64,000 bases of DNA from Verrucomicrobiia bacterium (lineage in GTDB: Bacteria; Verrucomicrobiota; Verrucomicrobiia; Limisphaerales; DSYF01). The position numbers were made by a program, and so were the translations under genes. Under the pieces are notes generated by a model. The model was not told where the DNA came from. It saw only the letters and a program-made list of their open reading frames with translations, and searched no databases. The stretch covers positions 99,680 to 163,679 of the forward strand of contig DASTWL010000033.1 of NCBI GenBank assembly GCA_035765895.1, given 5' to 3'. This document shows positions 32,293-41,500 of the stretch, one piece after another; within the stretch, counting starts at the first letter, position 1; every line of letters starts with the position of its first letter.

Positions 32293-35214
32293 TCACAGCC
32301 CCAGAGCGCGTTTCACCTTTTCTCCAAACGGCGGTGGCGGTGGTGAATCATACGTCACGTTACCCAGATTATTGGTGACGCCGGGCTGGCAAATGAACCA
32401 GGTCTGGGGGCCGTGCGAGTAACCGCCGCCCGTTCCCATGCGGATTTCACGGATCAAATTCAACTGCACCGGCGGGGCGTTCGAGAAAAAGAATCGCCCC
32501 CTGGCGTCCGTGACACAACCGCCCTGAATGTTCACAATGGGGTCGCCGGTATTCCAATCGTAGGGATGCGTCAAATGCAAGGGAATCCCGGCCATCGGCG
32601 TGCCGTTGCTGGCGATGAGCGTGCCTTCGACGCACGCCCACGGCGCGAGGGCCACCTTGAGATTCGCCGTGTCGGGCTTGACCTCCACTTCCGCCCAGCC
32701 ATTGGTGTGCGCCATGAAGAGCGTGCGCCCTTCGGGTCGCGCGCCAAAAGCAAACCGTCCATCGGCGCCCGTCGTTTTCAGCCCAGTCGCGCTGCCGTAA
32801 AGCGACAGCGCGCGGTCGGTCAGGCCCGCCTGTTCCCGGGCCACGGCATACCAGATTTTCGCCCCCGCCGCCGGCTGCCCATCCGGCAGCAACACCACGC
32901 CACTGGGTCCGGTGCCCGTGCGCAAACGCACCATCAGCCCGTTGGTGGACAGCGGAAACGCCTCCGAAGTGAACGGCTCGTAGCCCGCGGCCTCGACCCG
33001 CAGCATGGGCACGCTGGTCAGTGGCTGGAAGTTCACGCGGAACTGGCCGTTGCTGAAGTTTTCCGTGCGCCCCACGTCCCACCACGGCAGTTCATTCCAA
33101 GGCGTGACCGGTTTGTGAAACGCCTGCACCAGTTGCTGCAAAAGGGGCTTCGTCGGCGCGGGCAGGGTGGAGGCGGGCGGCTTGCGGCCGGGAATGACCT
33201 GAAAGACCGGCACCGGCTTGCCGGTCGCATCATCCAGCACGGTTCCGCCGAGCACGATGGGGATTGGCCCGTTCGTTTCCGCGCCAAACAACGGACGCGC
33301 GCTCGCATAATCCGCCGGCGGCAACTGCCCGCCCAGATTGTTGTTGTTGTAATTGCGGTCGCCCGGTTCGATCTCGATGACCAGGTCGGTTTTGTCTTCG
33401 TTGAGCAGACCGCACAGCCGCCACGGATTCCAGTTGTCGAGACTGCGGTTCGCGCCGGTGAATCGCCATTTGTTCTGGTTGGCAGAAATCTCCACCAGGC
33501 CGGGCACGACGCCGTCGAAGGCGAACCTGCCGTCCGGGTCCACCGTGGCTGATTGCGAGTCCCAATACGTGTCGGCGCCGAGGGTAAGCTGCAATCCGGC
33601 GGGCAGGGGCGCACCATCGCGCGTGCGCACTTCGCCGGCGAGGCGACACGCGGCACCCACGTCGAGATCGCCCAGGTCGTTGGTTTCCCCAATGCCCGCC
33701 GAGGTGAACTGCCGCGGCCGCAGCGCGCCAAAGTTCTTGAACGAACCCATCTGCCCGTGCAACCACCAGGAAATGTGTGCCGGCAGATGCGCGAAGCTGA
33801 AAACGCCCGCCGCATCCGTGGTGGCCTCGTAATGGCCGGCGAACACCTCCGAACTCCGCTCCACGCCAGACACGCCCACGCGCACGTTCGCCAGTGGTTT
33901 GCCGTCGAGCAGCACGCGACCCCGCACCATCGCCCCCACGTCGAGGGTGACGGTTTGCGTGACATTGCTCACATCGAGCCACGTCTTGCGCGGCGCCAAA
34001 CCCGGAGCCGCGAACTCCAATTGGACGGCACTGAACGGCCGCGTGCGGCTGAGTTCCAGTTCGCCGTGGGCATCCGTGGCCAGGTATTCCGGAAAATCCT
34101 GCGGGCCGCCATACGACGTGCCGCCTGCGTAGCGCACGCCGCCCACCTCGGCCACGGCGGCCACCACCGGTTGGCCCGCGCCGTCCACGACACGAACCCG
34201 CACGACAAAACTGTTCGTTGCGGGCCGGTATTCCCGCAGCCGGATTTCAATGGTAGCGGACTTCGGATCCGCGCCGTTGAAAAACGTCGCGTCATATCCC
34301 GGCGCCAACGCGACGACGTGATAAAGCTGGTTGTCCGCCAGGTTGGTCAGCGCAAAGCGGCCCGCGGCGTCGCTGTAGGCAGCCGGGCTGCTCACCGTGG
34401 CCAGGCGACTGGCCTGCCAGCTCGAGGTGTTGAAGGCCCGCGTGGCCACCACCCGCACCGTGGCATTGGCGACCGGCTCGCCCGTCCACGTGCGCACCAC
34501 GCCCGCCAGCTGCGCGGGTGCACCGGTGCGGCGGCGCAAATCCGGAAACGGCGCCGCCGGCAATTCCACCGTGTCCGGTTCGCGGTGCGCCTCCGTCCCG
34601 GCCAAGGTAATCCCGGCAATCACCGGCGGGCATTTGGCCTGCGGCGCCTCGAACGTGAGTGCGCGCACGGCCTTCGCCGGATGGGGATTGTCGAGCGTCA
34701 CGTGATACAGCCGCGCGTAACGGTCCGATGCCGCGAGCGGCGCGGACTGGCCGGCCCAGGCGAGCGCGGCGTGATTCGTGTCCCGCAACGGCCGTTCGGT
34801 CTTGTGCAACGCGGCGTCCCAACGGCGGAGTTGATCACCAAAGGCGAGTTCCTGCGTCGCGTCACCGCCGTCTGCATACGCCAGCCGCACCCGCAGCACG
34901 ACGTTGCTCTCCGGCGCACTGCCAGCCAGCGTGGCCAGCAGATGCAGGCGCGCAAACGTCGCATCAACAGGCACGATGATCCGGTTCGTCGCCGCACCCG
35001 CGCCGTCCGGGATTTCCACGCTGCCCGCCAGGTGAAAGGGCACGCCGTCAATGACCTGTTCCCCGACCGGCAGCAGGCCCGCCACCTCGTTCTGCTCCAG
35101 GACGGTGTGGTTCGTGAATGCCGTGAGATCCGCGGTCTGCCAGCCGGCAGCGGCAACCACCCGGAAAGCGGCCACCAGCGTGGCACTCAAACCGACCAGC
35201 GCACGTGTGTTCAT
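32293..35214 (-). CDS. Large secreted protein with multiple carboxypeptidase-regulatory-like (CarbD) domains
   Basis: 973 residues from ATG 35214 (signal-like MNTRALVGLSATLVAAFRVVA); the frame is open upstream but reads into non-homologous sequence. After a ~190-residue N-terminal beta-domain come at least five CarboxypepD_reg-type modules, seen as LAGVVRTWTGEPVANATVRV, VRGRVLLDGKPLANVRVGV, LAGEVRTRDGAPLPAGL, GVVLLPDGQPAAGAKI and VEGTLIASNGTPMAGIPLH, each followed by DA-GRF/F-F turns (DAAGRFALTNL, DPDGRFAFDG). These Ig-like sandwiches act as structural or binding modules in exported proteins. No peptidase catalytic site is visible. Function unknown; probably periplasmic or cell-surface. It is divergent from the kinase gene at 35375 (160-base spacer). 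Confidence 0.75.
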   Translation of the reverse strand: MNTRALVGLSATLVAAFRVVAAAGWQTADLTAFTNHTVLEQNEVAGLLPVGEQVIDGVPFHLAGSVEIPDGAGAATNRIIVPVDATFARLHLLATLAGSAPESNVVLRVRLAYADGGDATQELAFGDQLRRWDAALHKTERPLRDTNHAALAWAGQSAPLAASDRYARLYHVTLDNPHPAKAVRALTFEAPQAKCPPVIAGITLAGTEAHREPDTVELPAAPFPDLRRRTGAPAQLAGVVRTWTGEPVANATVRVVATRAFNTSSWQASRLATVSSPAAYSDAAGRFALTNLADNQLYHVVALAPGYDATFFNGADPKSATIEIRLREYRPATNSFVVRVRVVDGAGQPVVAAVAEVGGVRYAGGTSYGGPQDFPEYLATDAHGELELSRTRPFSAVQLEFAAPGLAPRKTWLDVSNVTQTVTLDVGAMVRGRVLLDGKPLANVRVGVSGVERSSEVFAGHYEATTDAAGVFSFAHLPAHISWWLHGQMGSFKNFGALRPRQFTSAGIGETNDLGDLDVGAACRLAGEVRTRDGAPLPAGLQLTLGADTYWDSQSATVDPDGRFAFDGVVPGLVEISANQNKWRFTGANRSLDNWNPWRLCGLLNEDKTDLVIEIEPGDRNYNNNNLGGQLPPADYASARPLFGAETNGPIPIVLGGTVLDDATGKPVPVFQVIPGRKPPASTLPAPTKPLLQQLVQAFHKPVTPWNELPWWDVGRTENFSNGQFRVNFQPLTSVPMLRVEAAGYEPFTSEAFPLSTNGLMVRLRTGTGPSGVVLLPDGQPAAGAKIWYAVAREQAGLTDRALSLYGSATGLKTTGADGRFAFGARPEGRTLFMAHTNGWAEVEVKPDTANLKVALAPWACVEGTLIASNGTPMAGIPLHLTHPYDWNTGDPIVNIQGGCVTDARGRFFFSNAPPVQLNLIREIRMGTGGGYSHGPQTWFICQPGVTNNLGNVTYDSPPPPPFGEKVKRALGL

Positions 35215-35374
35215 GGGGGAAACTCCGGCGCGCATTGTTAAACGGGAGACCTCCGCTTGAACAGGAGGAAAAACAGGCGCCCGCATCCGGCCAGTCCGTC
35301 TCACTGCCAATTTTGCAACTCCGTGACAACTGCGGCTTGCGGTGCGTCCAAGCTTGGCGGCAAATAGAACGCAC

Positions 35375-37693
35375 ATGGCCCTGACACGAACGCAACGACA
35401 TGCCCGGGTGGTTTGGGTGGCCCGGTTGTTGTTGTTCGTGATTCTGCTCCTGGGCGCGGCCGGCGTTCTCCTGCTGCGCCAGGACAAGGCGCAGGCACGG
35501 CGTGATGCGGAGTTGGTGGCGGAGGCGCTCGCCAGCTCATTGGCCAACGACTGTCGCAATGAATTCAGCGACGCGCTGGAGCATTACACCTCCGGGGCCG
35601 AAGCCGGGCGCAACCACCTCTTTCAGATAATGCTCGCGGGCACTGACACAAACACCCCGGCGGACCTCTGGCAATTCTCCGCCGGGCGACTCAACGGGCT
35701 GCCGCGTCCGCAGAACATCGTGTCGGGCGGGGCACCGGCCGCGCCGCCCGAGTATTTGAGCCCGCCGTCACCGCCCGACTGGCTCCTCCAGGCCTCACCG
35801 GCATGGCGCGCCGAACTGGAACGGACCGAGCAACTCCTCCAATCCTCAGGCGATGCCGGCGAGGCCATGAGCCAGTTGCAACAAAGCGCCGGAACTCCCG
35901 AACAGCGCGCCCTCATCCAATTGCTGGACGCACTCCACCGCGGCGGGAGCGAAGACGAGAAAGCGGGACGGCTCTCCGCCCTGGCGGCCGCGCAATGGCC
36001 GGCCACAACGCCCAGCGGCGTTCAAATCGGCGACGTCGCATTGTTCCAGGCCACCCACGAAGCAAAATCAGACCAGCTCCTGGGCCAACTCCTGTCAGAG
36101 CTGGTGGCGGTTGGCTATCGTCATCCGTCGTTTATGACCGAACGGTTGCTCGGTGAATTTGCCAGGCGCGCAGCGCATGGTCATCCCGGTCTGAGCAATC
36201 GCCTGGAAGCAGCGCAAACCCTGTGGGCGATGGATAAAAACACCTGGCCGTTGCTCCGCCAGTGGAATGCGAACGGCCGCCAACGGTCCGCCCTCATTTC
36301 GGACGGCACAGAGCCGGGCGGGTATTACGCCTTCAGCGAGCCGTCGCCCTTCGTGCTGACCAACATCACGGTCAACCACCAAACCGCCACGTCCACGACC
36401 AACGTTTCCTCGGGCAACAATTACCGCGTCTCCATTGTTCCCGCCTCCGAATTTGCCGCCGCTGCCGGGCGTGTGGGGAAAAAGGCGGCGGCACATTGGC
36501 CGGCGTATTTGTCGGCGGACGTCGAAATGTTGGGCCGACGATTCGACCTGACTCCTTGGGCGGGCGGCGAACCGCAGCTCGCCAACACACCACCGCCGCT
36601 CAGCAGCAAGACGGTCACCGGCATGAGCACCGCCGGACGCCTGGCCCTGACGGTCAACGTGCACCTGGCCCATCCCTCGGTTCTCTACACAAAACAACGT
36701 CAGCGGCTGATGCTCTTCAGCTCGCTCATTCTGCTGGCGACCCTGGTGGCCGTGCTGGGCGTGTGGCAGTTGCAAAAGACGCTTCAATCACAACTCGCGC
36801 TCAACGAACAGAAATCCAACTTCGTTTCCAGCGTGTCGCATGAGTTGCGGGCGCCAATCGCGTCGGTGCGGTTGATGGCGGAGAGCCTCGAGCGCGGCAA
36901 CGTCACCGAGCCGGCCAAGCAGCGCGAGTATTTCCATTTCATCGGCCAGGAATGTCGCCGGCTCTCGGCGCTCATCGCCAACGTGCTCGACTTCGCCCGC
37001 ATCGAACAGGGCCGCAAACAATACGAATTCGAACCCACCGATCTGCGCGCGCTCGTCGAGACGACCGTGAAACTCATGGAGCCGTATGCCTCGGAGAAGG
37101 GCGTGAAGTTGAAATTGGAAACACCGAACATCCAACATCGAACATTCAAATTCGAATGTGGGGACAACCCCTCACCCGGCCTGTCGGCCACCCTCTCCCC
37201 ATCCGATGGGGAGACGGACGGGGTGAGAGGCAGCCTCGAACTCAACGTGGACGGCCGCGCCATTCAGCAGGCGCTCGTGAACCTGATCGACAACGCCATC
37301 AAACATTCGCCGGCCGGCGAAGCCGTGGTGGTGACACTGGATGCCGGCGATTCGGGGCAACCCACCCCTGACCCCTCCAAGGAGGGGAACCAGGCAAGTG
37401 CGCCGCTCTCATTCCGCACTCTGCGTTCCGCGTTCCGCGTTTCAGTCAGTGACCACGGTCCCGGCATTCCGGCGTCCGAACACGAAAGGATTTTTGAGCG
37501 ATTCCACCGGCTTGGTTCCGAACTGCGCCGCGAGACGCAGGGCGTCGGTATCGGCTTGAGCATCGTGAAGCACATCGTCGAAGCGCACGGCGGGCGCGTG
37601 CTCGTCGAAAGCGAAGTCGGCCAAGGCAGCAAATTTACAATTGAATTGCCTGTGTCAGCCACAGAGGTGCAGAGGCACAGAGAGAGGATTTGA
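35375..37693 (+). CDS. Sensor histidine kinase with repeat-derived insertions in its ATPase domain
   Basis: 772 residues from ATG 35375. TM1 (~16-34), a ~410-residue extracytoplasmic region, TM2 (~446-466), HisKA with His489 (SSVSHELRAPIASVRL) and HATPase with N box LVNLIDNAIKHS (634-645), G1 box SDHGPGIP and G2 GVGIGLSIVKHIVEAHGG. Two stretches do not belong to the fold: residues ~583-618, just before the N box, and ~661-685, between N and G1 boxes. Both are translated from palindromic repeats (37121-37230 and 37361-37391 plus flank), in frame and without stops. The last residues (ATEVQRHRERI) are also encoded by a repeat. Paired with the OmpR-type regulator 37 bases downstream. The kinase may still be functional if the inserts loop out. 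Confidence 0.88.
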   Translation: MALTRTQRHARVVWVARLLLFVILLLGAAGVLLLRQDKAQARRDAELVAEALASSLANDCRNEFSDALEHYTSGAEAGRNHLFQIMLAGTDTNTPADLWQFSAGRLNGLPRPQNIVSGGAPAAPPEYLSPPSPPDWLLQASPAWRAELERTEQLLQSSGDAGEAMSQLQQSAGTPEQRALIQLLDALHRGGSEDEKAGRLSALAAAQWPATTPSGVQIGDVALFQATHEAKSDQLLGQLLSELVAVGYRHPSFMTERLLGEFARRAAHGHPGLSNRLEAAQTLWAMDKNTWPLLRQWNANGRQRSALISDGTEPGGYYAFSEPSPFVLTNITVNHQTATSTTNVSSGNNYRVSIVPASEFAAAAGRVGKKAAAHWPAYLSADVEMLGRRFDLTPWAGGEPQLANTPPPLSSKTVTGMSTAGRLALTVNVHLAHPSVLYTKQRQRLMLFSSLILLATLVAVLGVWQLQKTLQSQLALNEQKSNFVSSVSHELRAPIASVRLMAESLERGNVTEPAKQREYFHFIGQECRRLSALIANVLDFARIEQGRKQYEFEPTDLRALVETTVKLMEPYASEKGVKLKLETPNIQHRTFKFECGDNPSPGLSATLSPSDGETDGVRGSLELNVDGRAIQQALVNLIDNAIKHSPAGEAVVVTLDAGDSGQPTPDPSKEGNQASAPLSFRTLRSAFRVSVSDHGPGIPASEHERIFERFHRLGSELRRETQGVGIGLSIVKHIVEAHGGRVLVESEVGQGSKFTIELPVSATEVQRHRERI
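37121..37230 (+). repeat. Composite palindromic repeat inside the kinase gene
   Basis: Two parts. 37121-37162 is a GAACATC/CAACATCGAACATT-type short tandem motif, as in ACCGAACATCCAACATCG. 37168-37230 is an imperfect palindrome whose arms begin CCCCTCACCC and end GGGGTGAGAGG, with a central CTCCCCATC-CGATGGGGAG hairpin. Both read in frame through the HATPase domain. Confidence 0.75.
37361..37391 (+). repeat. GC-rich repeat unit (copy 1) inside the kinase gene
   Basis: CCCACCCCTGACCCCTCC-AAGGAGGGGAACC, containing a CCCCTCC/GGAGGGG hairpin, encodes PTPDPSKEGN. A close relative at 38562-38593 encodes PTPDPSQEGN in the ankyrin-protein gene, in the same orientation and reading frame. Confidence 0.75.
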
Positions 37694-37723
37694 ACAATCT
37701 CTGCGTCTCTGTGCCTCTGTGGC
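37658..37723. repeat. Palindromic repeat at the kinase/regulator junction
   Basis: GCCACAGAGGTGCAGAGGCA ... and ... TGCCTCTGTGGC form the arms of a 66-base imperfect palindrome of the CACAGAGRCACAGAG type widely dispersed in environmental bacterial genomes. It contains the kinase stop codon and ends 7 bases before the regulator ATG, so it must lie in the operon mRNA as a hairpin. Confidence 0.8.
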
Positions 37724-37730
37724 AAAGAAT

Positions 37731-38411
37731 ATGTCGCGCATCCTGATCATCGAAGACGAATTGCCCATGCGGCGCGGGCTGGAGGATTGCCTCGCCGCCG
37801 AAGGTTATCGCGTGTTCAGCGCCGCCGACGGCGAAGCCGGATTGCAACGTGCGCTCGCCGAACAGCCCGACCTCATCCTCCTCGACATCATGATGCCGCG
37901 GCTTGACGGATTCGCGGTCGCCGCGGAACTGCGCCGGCTCGGACGCACCACACCCATCCTCATGCTCACCGCGAAGGGACAAATCGAAGACCGTGTCAAC
38001 GGCCTCGATGCGGGCGCGGATGATTACCTCGTGAAACCGTTCAGCATCGAGGAACTGCTGGCGCGCGTTCGGGCCTTGCTGCGCCGTGTGCCAAAGCCCG
38101 GTCAAGTCGCAACGAAGCTGGCCTTCGGCGACATCGTGGTGGACCTCGCACGGCAGACGGCGACGCGTGGCAAACGCGAATTGCATCTCACACCGAAGGA
38201 ATTCGCCATGCTGCGTTTATTGTCCGCCACCCCAGGGGAGCCGGTGTCACGCGAGCGGTTCTTGGATGTGGTCTGGGGCTACGCCGCGTTCCCCACGACG
38301 CGCACGGTGGATAATCATATCGCCAGCCTGCGCCGCAAGCTGGAGAAAAATCCCGACGACCCGCGCTGGTTGAAGACGGTGCATGGCGTGGGCTACAAGC
38401 TGGAGGCATGA
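37731..38411 (+). CDS. OmpR/PhoB-family response regulator
   Basis: 226 residues from ATG 37731 (MSRILIIEDELPM). The receiver has IIEDE, phospho-acceptor Asp in LILLDIMMP (residue ~52), LMLTAKG and LVKPFSIEE; the DNA-binding winged helix carries LTPKEFAMLRLL, VSRERFLDVVWGY, TRTVDNHIASLRRKLE and the terminal KTVHGVGYKLEA. It is the cognate regulator of the repeat-bearing kinase. A palindromic repeat separates the two genes. The downstream ankyrin gene (126-base gap containing another repeat) may be in the same transcript or its target. Confidence 0.93.
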   Translation: MSRILIIEDELPMRRGLEDCLAAEGYRVFSAADGEAGLQRALAEQPDLILLDIMMPRLDGFAVAAELRRLGRTTPILMLTAKGQIEDRVNGLDAGADDYLVKPFSIEELLARVRALLRRVPKPGQVATKLAFGDIVVDLARQTATRGKRELHLTPKEFAMLRLLSATPGEPVSRERFLDVVWGYAAFPTTRTVDNHIASLRRKLEKNPDDPRWLKTVHGVGYKLEA

Positions 38412-38412
38412 G

Positions 38413-38485
38413 CAACCACGGAACCCACGAGAGCCGATTGGAGGAGCGTGGAATTTATTCCGCTTCGTGTATTTCGTGGCTCGTC
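38413..38485. repeat. Degenerate palindromic repeat downstream of the regulator
   Basis: AACCACGGAACCCACGA on the left and TTCGTGTATTTCGTGGCTCG on the right are inverted relatives (about 13 of 17 positions) of the CACGAAA/TTTCGTG dispersed-repeat type. It fills most of the gap between regulator and ankyrin gene. Confidence 0.55.
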
Positions 38486-38537
38486 AATTTTGCATCGCCA
38501 TGACAAATCGCAGACGCGATTCAGGGACACTCAACAC

Positions 38538-41500
38538 ATGGAACCGCACATGAAAACACCGAACCCACCCACCCCGGACCCCTCCCAGGAGGGAAACTGC
38601 CATCGGCGCGCGTCCGCCACTCGGGCTCCCCTCCTGGGAGGGGCTGGGGGTGGGTTCCTTCGGCTACTCGCGACTTTGTTCCTTTGCGTCTTGGCGTTGC
38701 TTCCCCTCGCTGCACGCGCCGCGACGAACGAGCTTTCCACCGCGCTGCAAACGGGCCTGTTCGAGGAGGAGGCGAACCGGAATCTGCCGGCAGCCATTGA
38801 AGCGTATGAAAAGGTGGCCAAACAGTTCGACCAGAACCGCGCGCTGGCAGCGACGGCAATTTTCCGGCTGGGCGAGGTGAACCGGAAGCTCGGCAAGACC
38901 AACGAAGCCGCCGTGTTCTACCAGCGCATTCTGCGCGAGTTCAGCGATCAGGACACGCTCGCCAAACTCAGCCAGCAGAATTTGGCGGGGATGGGGATAA
39001 TTACTAGCTCTAAAAACACGCCGGCCACTCCCAATGATTTGGACCTATCAGACAACCAAGCAAAAGCCGAACTGATGTGGGCGGGGCGAATTGCACAATG
39101 CGAAGAACAACTCGCCACGTTGAAGAAACTGGACCGGGAAAAACTGCTCAATACGTTGCCCTCCATTCATCAGGACGGCCAATTCATAGAACTGCTTCAG
39201 CAATTAAATCTCGCCGAGCAGGGCCGGCTCACCGCTATTGCCAAGTATGACGCCGGCAATCCAAATGTGAGGCGTGCAGATGCTCTTGTGGAAGATTTGC
39301 GTCAAAAGGTAAACGACCGCGCAGACGGAATAATGACCGCCCTCGAAACACAGTTGGAATCCCTCAAGGCGGGACAGGAGGCAACCCGGGAATACTACGC
39401 GAAAATCAAATCCGGTGCGACCATTGCCGCCAAATCAGCGTCTGGGGAAGCCCCCATCACCACCGTCCCGGACGAGGAGGAGGCTGAAATCCGCCGCATT
39501 CAGGCGATGATCCAGAACAGCCCGGACCTCATCAATTCGACATCGGGCGAAGACAAGCTCACGCCACTCTGCCGTGCGGCGATGAAAGGGCAGTTGCGTG
39601 TCGCCGCTTTTCTGCTCGATCACGGGGCAGACATCAACTTGAACAGCCCGTTGCGGCTCGCGGCCATCAACGGGCACAAGACGATGGTCGAATTGCTGCT
39701 CGACCGGAAAGCCGCCGTGGATGCCCGCAGCAACGCCGGCTTCACCGCGCTGTATGATGTGGCGGGGCGCGGCTACAAGGCGGTTGCCGAGGTGCTCCTG
39801 GCCCACGGTGCGGATGTCAACGCGAAGGCCGATGATGGCCGGACGCCATTGCATCGCGCCTCCGATCCCGACGATCCGGCCATGATCGCGCTGCTGCTCG
39901 CGCACGGGGCCAACGTCAACGCCACGGACAACAAAGGCAAAACGCCGCTCATCACCTGCGCGATGAACCGCCAGAACGCCCGGGCGATGGCGGCTTTGCT
40001 TGCGGCGAAAGCCCAGGTGGACGTGATCGACAATGACGGGCGAACGGCGCTGAGTTACGCCGCCGAGCTGGGCCAGGACGAGAACGTGAAGCTGCTGCTC
40101 GCCGCGAATGCGGACCCGAACGCAGGCCAGGCGAACCTGCCGTTGCTGGGCGCCATCAAGAGCAAAAACGCAGGCACTGTCGAGGCATTGCTCCAGGCGG
40201 GGGCGGACGCGAATCGAGCCGCGAAGGTGACCTGGCCAATCCAATCCGTCGGCATGTTCCATCCTCAAGGGCTGGACGGCGTAACGCCACTGGCGTTCGC
40301 CATGACCGCGCCGCGTCTCGATGTGGTCAAGCTGCTGCTCGCGCACAAGGCCGATCCCAACGGCCGGCAGTTGGGCGGAAGCATGCCGCTGATTTTCGCC
40401 GCCTGGAATGACGCCGAGATGATGAAAGCCTTTCTCGACGCGGGCGCGAATCCGAATGCGGAGGACAACGCAAGCGAACCGCGCACCCCGCTGACTCTGG
40501 CCACTGATCCCAAAGTCATCAAGTTGCTGCTGGTGGCGGGCGCCAATCCCGAAGCACGGCTTGGCGGCGGGACGCCGCTCATCAACGCGGTCGTTCGCAA
40601 GGATCGCGCGGCCGCGGCGGCGTTGTTGGAGGGCGGCGCCCAAGTGAACGCCAGAACCACGGACGGCCGGACGCCATTGCACATCGCCGCCCAGATCCAT
40701 GATTCGGAGCTCATCGCCCTGCTGCTCGCGCACAAAGCCGATGTGAACGCGCGGGATAATCAGGGGCTGACACCGCTGGATTATGCGGAAGGCAAGGGGG
40801 GTGGAAATATGATTTTGGGCGGCACACTGGCGATTCCCCCGCCTGGTTTGCCCATGCCTGGCTCGCCAATTTCGTATCAGTGGAGCAATGGGCAGGGCGC
40901 CGCAAAGCCCGAACCGACTCCGGTCGCCGACCTGCTGCGCGAACATGGCGGGCTGGCCAATTTGCCCAATATGGACCGCATCATGGTGAGCCGGCCCGCC
41001 GCCAACTACGCACAGGCCGTGTTTTACAAGAGCACGAACGACTGGAATCGCTTCACCCTGCTCGACGTGTTGTATAACCACTATGCGCCCGCGCCAGGTG
41101 CCGCCCCGGGAAATTCAACGTTTCAGGATCGGTTGCGGAACATCATTGCCGGATCAACAGCCCGCGAGCCGCGCTTTCCTGACTTGCGCCACCTGACCAT
41201 CGTTCGTCCCAGTCCAAAAGCGGGCCAGCCGGCCGCCCGGATTCAGGTGAATCTTTTTAACGCAACCAACGCGATCGACTGCGCCAAGGATGTCCCGTTG
41301 GAGTTTGGCGACACCGTCGAAATCCCCGAGCGGCTGCACTCGTTGGAAGAGGCGCCCATCGGGCTGAACGCGGCGGAACTCACCGCCATCGCCGCATGCC
41401 GGCAGGGCACGGTTTCACTGGTGTTCCAATCCCGGAAAACCCCACTGACCGTGGGCGGGTATCGGGAGGCGGCGCTCATCGGCTCGATTCTGGGCAGTGA

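Noticed and set aside
33553..35241. 562-codon plus-strand frame opposite the carboxypeptidase-regulatory-like gene
   Set aside because: Arg/His-rich composition, no domains; the minus-strand reading has several repeated CarbD modules and a signal peptide.
39435..41081. 548-codon minus-strand frame opposite the ankyrin gene
   Set aside because: Mirror of ankyrin repeat coding; no independent motifs.
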